From the NCBI GenBank assembly GCA_964639275.1, contig CAZXCQ010000242.1:1-9594 (forward strand): DNA of 9,594 nt, given 5' to 3'. Every line of letters begins with the position of its first letter. Position 1 is the stretch's first letter. Origin of the DNA: CAZXCQ01 sp964639275. GTDB lineage: Bacteria; Desulfobacterota; DSM-4660; Desulfatiglandales; Desulfatiglandaceae. A model generated the notes under the pieces. It was not told the DNA's origin and searched no databases. It saw only the letters and a program-made list of their open reading frames with translations. Positions 7,689 through 9,594 of the stretch are shown piece by piece. The translations under genes and the position numbers were made by a program.

Positions 7689-8984
7689 CTACCACTTGAT
7701 CTCGTCGGTATTGATCCAGTCGCTGATGGGATAAACGCCTCCTGTGGGGACCTTTTTGTTACCCATCTTGACCATTTTGACCTTGGCCTTGAAGATCCGC
7801 AACATGGGGACGGTGTGGGATTTGTAGGCGAATGTCTTTCCGCCAAACATGCCTTTGAAATCCCAGACCATGTTATCAAGGGCCTTTTTGACCCCTTCGC
7901 GGGTGAGTTCGCCGGCGTTATCGGCTTCTGTCAGGGCCTTCTGGAGCATAAGGGCATAGGTGAACCCCTCCATGTAGAGAAACATATCCTTGATTCCCCC
8001 TCCCTTTAGACCCTTTTTGTATTCCTCGGGCCGATACTTTTTGGCAAATTCATGGGCAAGTTTTACCATGGGATTGTCCATGGGCGTCTTTGACCGGGGG
8101 ACGGCATCGCAGAAAGGCCTTGTGGCGACTCCAATGTAACCGTCATAGGCCTCCTGGGCGACCAGGATCGGAAATCTGCCGGTGGTGTAATGGGTTCCCA
8201 TGAGCTGGGCCTTGGGGATGATCTTCTTGGCAGTCTTAAAAAAGATGGCCGTATAGGCGCCAGCGCCCGAAAAACCATGATAGATCACATACTGGGCCTT
8301 GGCCTTGCGGAGCTGCATGCATTCGTTGGTGGCCGAGGTGGCGGTATAGGGATACTCGATCTCGGCAACGACATCAAAGCCCAGTTTCTTGGCATAGGCG
8401 ATCCCCTCGGGGATACCATCCCTCCCCCAGGCCGTCGGGCTGTAAACAAAGGCCACCCTTGGCTTGCCTTTGCCCTTGTGATTCTCCTTGATCCACTTCA
8501 GGAGGACCTTTATCTGATTCCCATATGTGGCGCCAAGGGAATAATAATAGGGATACTTTGATGGCCCCCCTTCTTCTCCAAAGATCTCTGTGGAGTATGA
8601 ACCGTCCAGCCACGGGATCTTTTCCTCTACGTTGACCTTTTCAATCAAGGGCTTGAGGCCCCCGGTGATATATCCGGTGGCCATGAGGAATTCGTCTGGT
8701 TTGTATTCTGCGGTGTACTTGTTGAAATTGGCCACCTCAACCGTGGGGTTATAGCGGAAATCTTCCAGAAACCATTTGATCTTCTTGCCGTTGACACCCC
8801 CTCCCTCGCTGTTTACCCAGTTCATTCCATCGATAAACCCCCAGCCGAATTCAGGCAGGGATCCCACCGGACCGCTCATGGGAAACTGGGAAAGGGTAAT
8901 GACCTCTTTGGCCAAGACTGGACCGGAAAAAAAGAAAACCAGGGCCAGAACAAATGCCAAAACCAAGAATGCTCTCTGCTTCAT
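7689..8984 (-). CDS. livK: Periplasmic substrate-binding protein of a liv-type ABC importer (LivK-like)
   Basis: A 431-residue type I periplasmic binding protein (Peripla_BP_6 fold). A signal peptide is evident: MKQR, a hydrophobic core (residues 5-19) and a cleavage site after GPVLA (residue 25). There is no lipobox cysteine, so it should be soluble in the periplasm. The mature N-terminus, EVITLSQFPMSGPVGSL, matches the first strand and loop of the fold. At the positions where LivJ/LivK hold the amino acid, it has ATGYITGG (102-109), DGSYS (127-131), IYHGFSG (234-240) and LMGTHYT (261-267). The last replaces the GPEG segment whose Glu contacts the ligand amino group. The start is ATG at 8984, with AAGGAGGA six or so bases upstream. 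It is the first gene of the operon, downstream of a 392-base gap. The symbol denotes family only; the ligand is probably a carboxylic acid rather than a branched-chain amino acid. Confidence 0.92.
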   Translation of the reverse strand: MKQRAFLVLAFVLALVFFFSGPVLAKEVITLSQFPMSGPVGSLPEFGWGFIDGMNWVNSEGGGVNGKKIKWFLEDFRYNPTVEVANFNKYTAEYKPDEFLMATGYITGGLKPLIEKVNVEEKIPWLDGSYSTEIFGEEGGPSKYPYYYSLGATYGNQIKVLLKWIKENHKGKGKPRVAFVYSPTAWGRDGIPEGIAYAKKLGFDVVAEIEYPYTATSATNECMQLRKAKAQYVIYHGFSGAGAYTAIFFKTAKKIIPKAQLMGTHYTTGRFPILVAQEAYDGYIGVATRPFCDAVPRSKTPMDNPMVKLAHEFAKKYRPEEYKKGLKGGGIKDMFLYMEGFTYALMLQKALTEADNAGELTREGVKKALDNMVWDFKGMFGGKTFAYKSHTVPMLRIFKAKVKMVKMGNKKVPTGGVYPISDWINTDEIKW

Positions 8985-8990
8985 GACTGC

Positions 8991-9007
8991 TCCTCCTTGA
9001 TAAAGGA
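8991..9007 (-). promoter_or_regulatory. livK ribosome-binding site inside a small stem
   Basis: The livK Shine-Dalgarno AAGGAGGA (8991-8998) fixes the ATG at 8984. Its 5' half can pair with TCCTT just upstream across a TATC loop (8994-9007), giving a five-pair stem. This is weak but could mildly limit access to the site. Confidence 0.5.
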
Positions 9008-9071
9008 AAGGCCCAACACCAGGAACCTTACCCTCGATAAAAGATGGACAAACGCCTTTGTTGCTCTTTTT

Positions 9072-9082
9072 CTCACCTCCTT
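9072..9082 (-). promoter_or_regulatory. Orphan Shine-Dalgarno-like site in the livK leader
   Basis: The minus-strand sequence AAGGAGGTGAG matches the complement of the 16S rRNA 3' tail over ten consecutive bases, a stronger match than any real gene start here. No ATG, GTG or TTG lies at usable spacing; the nearest downstream TTG is about 22 bases away and opens only a few codons. It lies about 90 bases upstream of the livK ATG. It may be a ribosome standby site, a remnant of a lost leader gene, or chance. Confidence 0.35.
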
Positions 9083-9123
9083 TTAAGTCAGTTTACTGTT
9101 TTCCAAGGCACTGGTTATTGAAA

Positions 9124-9140
9124 GGGCCTCCTTCAGGCCC
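9124..9140 (-). terminator. Short GC-rich hairpin in the livK leader
   Basis: The minus-strand sequence GGGCCT, loop GAAGG, AGGCCC forms six pairs, mostly G-C, followed by TTTCAATAA. The T run is only three bases, so it would be a weak terminator or attenuator at best. It lies downstream of the candidate promoter and upstream of livK. Confidence 0.3.
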
Positions 9141-9324
9141 CGGACAAAAAATGAGTGTTCTGAAGATGTTGATCCAGCTTGCGGGATATTTGGGCGGGAG
9201 TTATTCGGGATTACAAAAAAGGAGCAAGACAGGGCCGGATGTGCATGAGAGAGCGGGTGTATTATGCTCAATGACGATACCCCTTTGGTAGTTGTGGTCG
9301 GCTTTGTCCAAAGAAACAACCAAG

Positions 9325-9353
9325 ACATTAGAGAAACGTTTTTCCTTTGTCAA
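9325..9353 (-). promoter_or_regulatory. Candidate sigma-70 promoter for the liv operon
   Basis: The minus strand carries a perfect -35 hexamer TTGACA (9348-9353), only 23 bases past the carboxylase-gene stop. Two -10 candidates overlap downstream: TCTAAT (9327-9332, spacer 15) and TAATGT (9325-9330, spacer 17). Neither combines a good hexamer with ideal spacing. The -35 also overlaps the distal arm of an AAGGGC/GCCCTT inverted repeat (9352-9378) whose loop includes the palindrome TGGATCCA (9365-9372), a possible regulator site. Confidence 0.4.
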
Positions 9354-9376
9354 GGGCCTATTTTTGGATCCAGCCC

Positions 9377-9594
9377 TTATGTCGGCGGCGTTCCGTGGTG
9401 TTTGGCCCTGGCTGGCAGCCTTTCCCGCTTGTTCCTGGTGACCTCAAGGGCCTCGATGATCTTCTTCCTGGTGTTCTTGGGTTCGATGATCTCATCCACG
9501 ATCTGCGCGGTCCAGCTCCTGGCTGCCTCAAAGACGTCCACCTTTTCTCTCGACCTGTTCAGGTACCCCTCATAGGCATCTTCCTCGATCCCTT
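9377..9594 (-). CDS. Acyl-CoA carboxylase carboxyltransferase (beta) subunit, C-terminal fragment
   Basis: The last 71 codons and the TAA stop are in the window; the gene begins to the right. The peptide AARSWTAQIVDEIIEPKNTR followed by KKIIEALEVTRNKRERLPARAKHHGTPPT is characteristic of the C-terminus of the PccB/MmdA carboxyltransferase family: the DEIIEP-x2-TR motif, the ALE helix, and a terminal KHHGTPPT resembling the KHGNIPL ending of PccB. Members move carboxyl groups between biotin and acyl-CoAs such as propionyl-CoA or methylmalonyl-CoA. The fragment cannot distinguish a carboxylase beta subunit from a methylmalonyl-CoA decarboxylase alpha subunit. It reads in the same direction as the liv operon, 392 bases upstream of livK, and likely forms a separate transcription unit with related acyl-CoA metabolism. 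Confidence 0.88.
   Translation of the reverse strand, partial: GIEEDAYEGYLNRSREKVDVFEAARSWTAQIVDEIIEPKNTRKKIIEALEVTRNKRERLPARAKHHGTPPT

Larger units (their letters stand above)
8985..9376 (-). other. Non-coding leader and promoter region of the liv operon
   Basis: This 392-base gap between the carboxylase-subunit gene and livK contains no convincing gene. On the minus strand it holds a candidate sigma-70 promoter near its upstream end, an imperfect stem around 9276-9325 built on CTTTGGACAAAG, a GC-rich hairpin, an orphan Shine-Dalgarno-like site and the livK ribosome site. If the promoter is real, the livK 5' leader is about 330 bases. I recognise no known riboswitch. Confidence 0.5.

Noticed and set aside
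9241..9300. Second promoter at CATAAT in the leader
   Set aside because: The -10-like CATAAT lacks a -35 hexamer at 16-18 bases, so it is weaker than the TTGACA candidate.
9083..9328. 81-codon open frame on the minus strand in the livK leader
   Set aside because: Its ATG overlaps the candidate promoter, there is no ribosome site, and the low-complexity Ser/Pro/Thr-rich translation resembles no family. The transcript would have almost no 5' leader.
9264..9575. 103-codon open frame on the plus strand at the right edge
   Set aside because: It runs antisense to the carboxyltransferase C-terminus, which is clearly recognisable on the minus strand.
1..9594. CRISPR arrays, tRNA/rRNA genes, insertion sequences, attachment sites
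   Set aside because: No regularly spaced repeats, cloverleaf-like segments, transposase or integrase motifs, or paired terminal repeats were seen on either strand.

Overview
This window looks like part of the chromosome of an anaerobic or facultative Gram-negative bacterium. The best guess is a Desulfobacterota/deltaproteobacteria-type organism. That is an inference from the gene style: a liv-type transporter cluster packed with acyl-CoA synthetases, next to a biotin-dependent acyl-CoA carboxylase subunit. No rRNA or other phylogenetic marker is present. There are no tRNA or rRNA genes, CRISPR arrays, insertion sequences or phage genes.

Layout. At the left edge (2-130, + strand) is the C-terminal tail of a DksA/TraR-type zinc-finger protein. 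It converges on a long minus-strand operon. Read in the direction of transcription (right to left), that operon is: periplasmic binding protein (livK-like, 7689-8984), a strong hairpin (7647-7686), permease (livH-like, 6402-7469), ATPase (livF-like, 5614-6399), ATPase (livG-like, 4826-5623), a 634-residue acyl-CoA synthetase (2916-4820), permease (livM-like, 1813-2916) and a 509-residue acyl-CoA synthetase-like protein (231-1760). From livH to livM the genes overlap or are a few bases apart. At the right edge (9377-9594, minus strand) is the C-terminus of an acyl-CoA carboxylase beta (carboxyltransferase) subunit. The 392-base gap between that gene and livK holds a candidate promoter, a small hairpin, an orphan Shine-Dalgarno-like site and a potentially structured leader.

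How the genes work together. All five parts of a branched-chain-amino-acid-type (HAAT) ABC importer are present. A large acyl-CoA synthetase gene sits between the ATPase and the second permease, and a second synthetase-like gene ends the operon. The binding protein lacks the Glu that contacts the ligand's amino group in E. coli LivJ, by visual alignment. The simplest reading is a system that imports a carboxylic acid (fatty, dicarboxylic or aromatic; not resolvable here) and activates it to a CoA thioester. The neighbouring carboxylase subunit fits acyl-CoA metabolism.

The points most worth a second look are: (i) the terminal synthetase-like protein has lost both the glycine/Ser/Thr-rich ATP loop and the catalytic C-terminal lysine; (ii) the livH permease has about 50-60 extra hydrophobic residues; (iii) the binding protein's ligand pocket looks non-amino-acid; (iv) the leader of livK carries an orphan site matching the 16S rRNA tail over ten bases; (v) a hairpin with up to 16 base pairs separates livK from the membrane genes.
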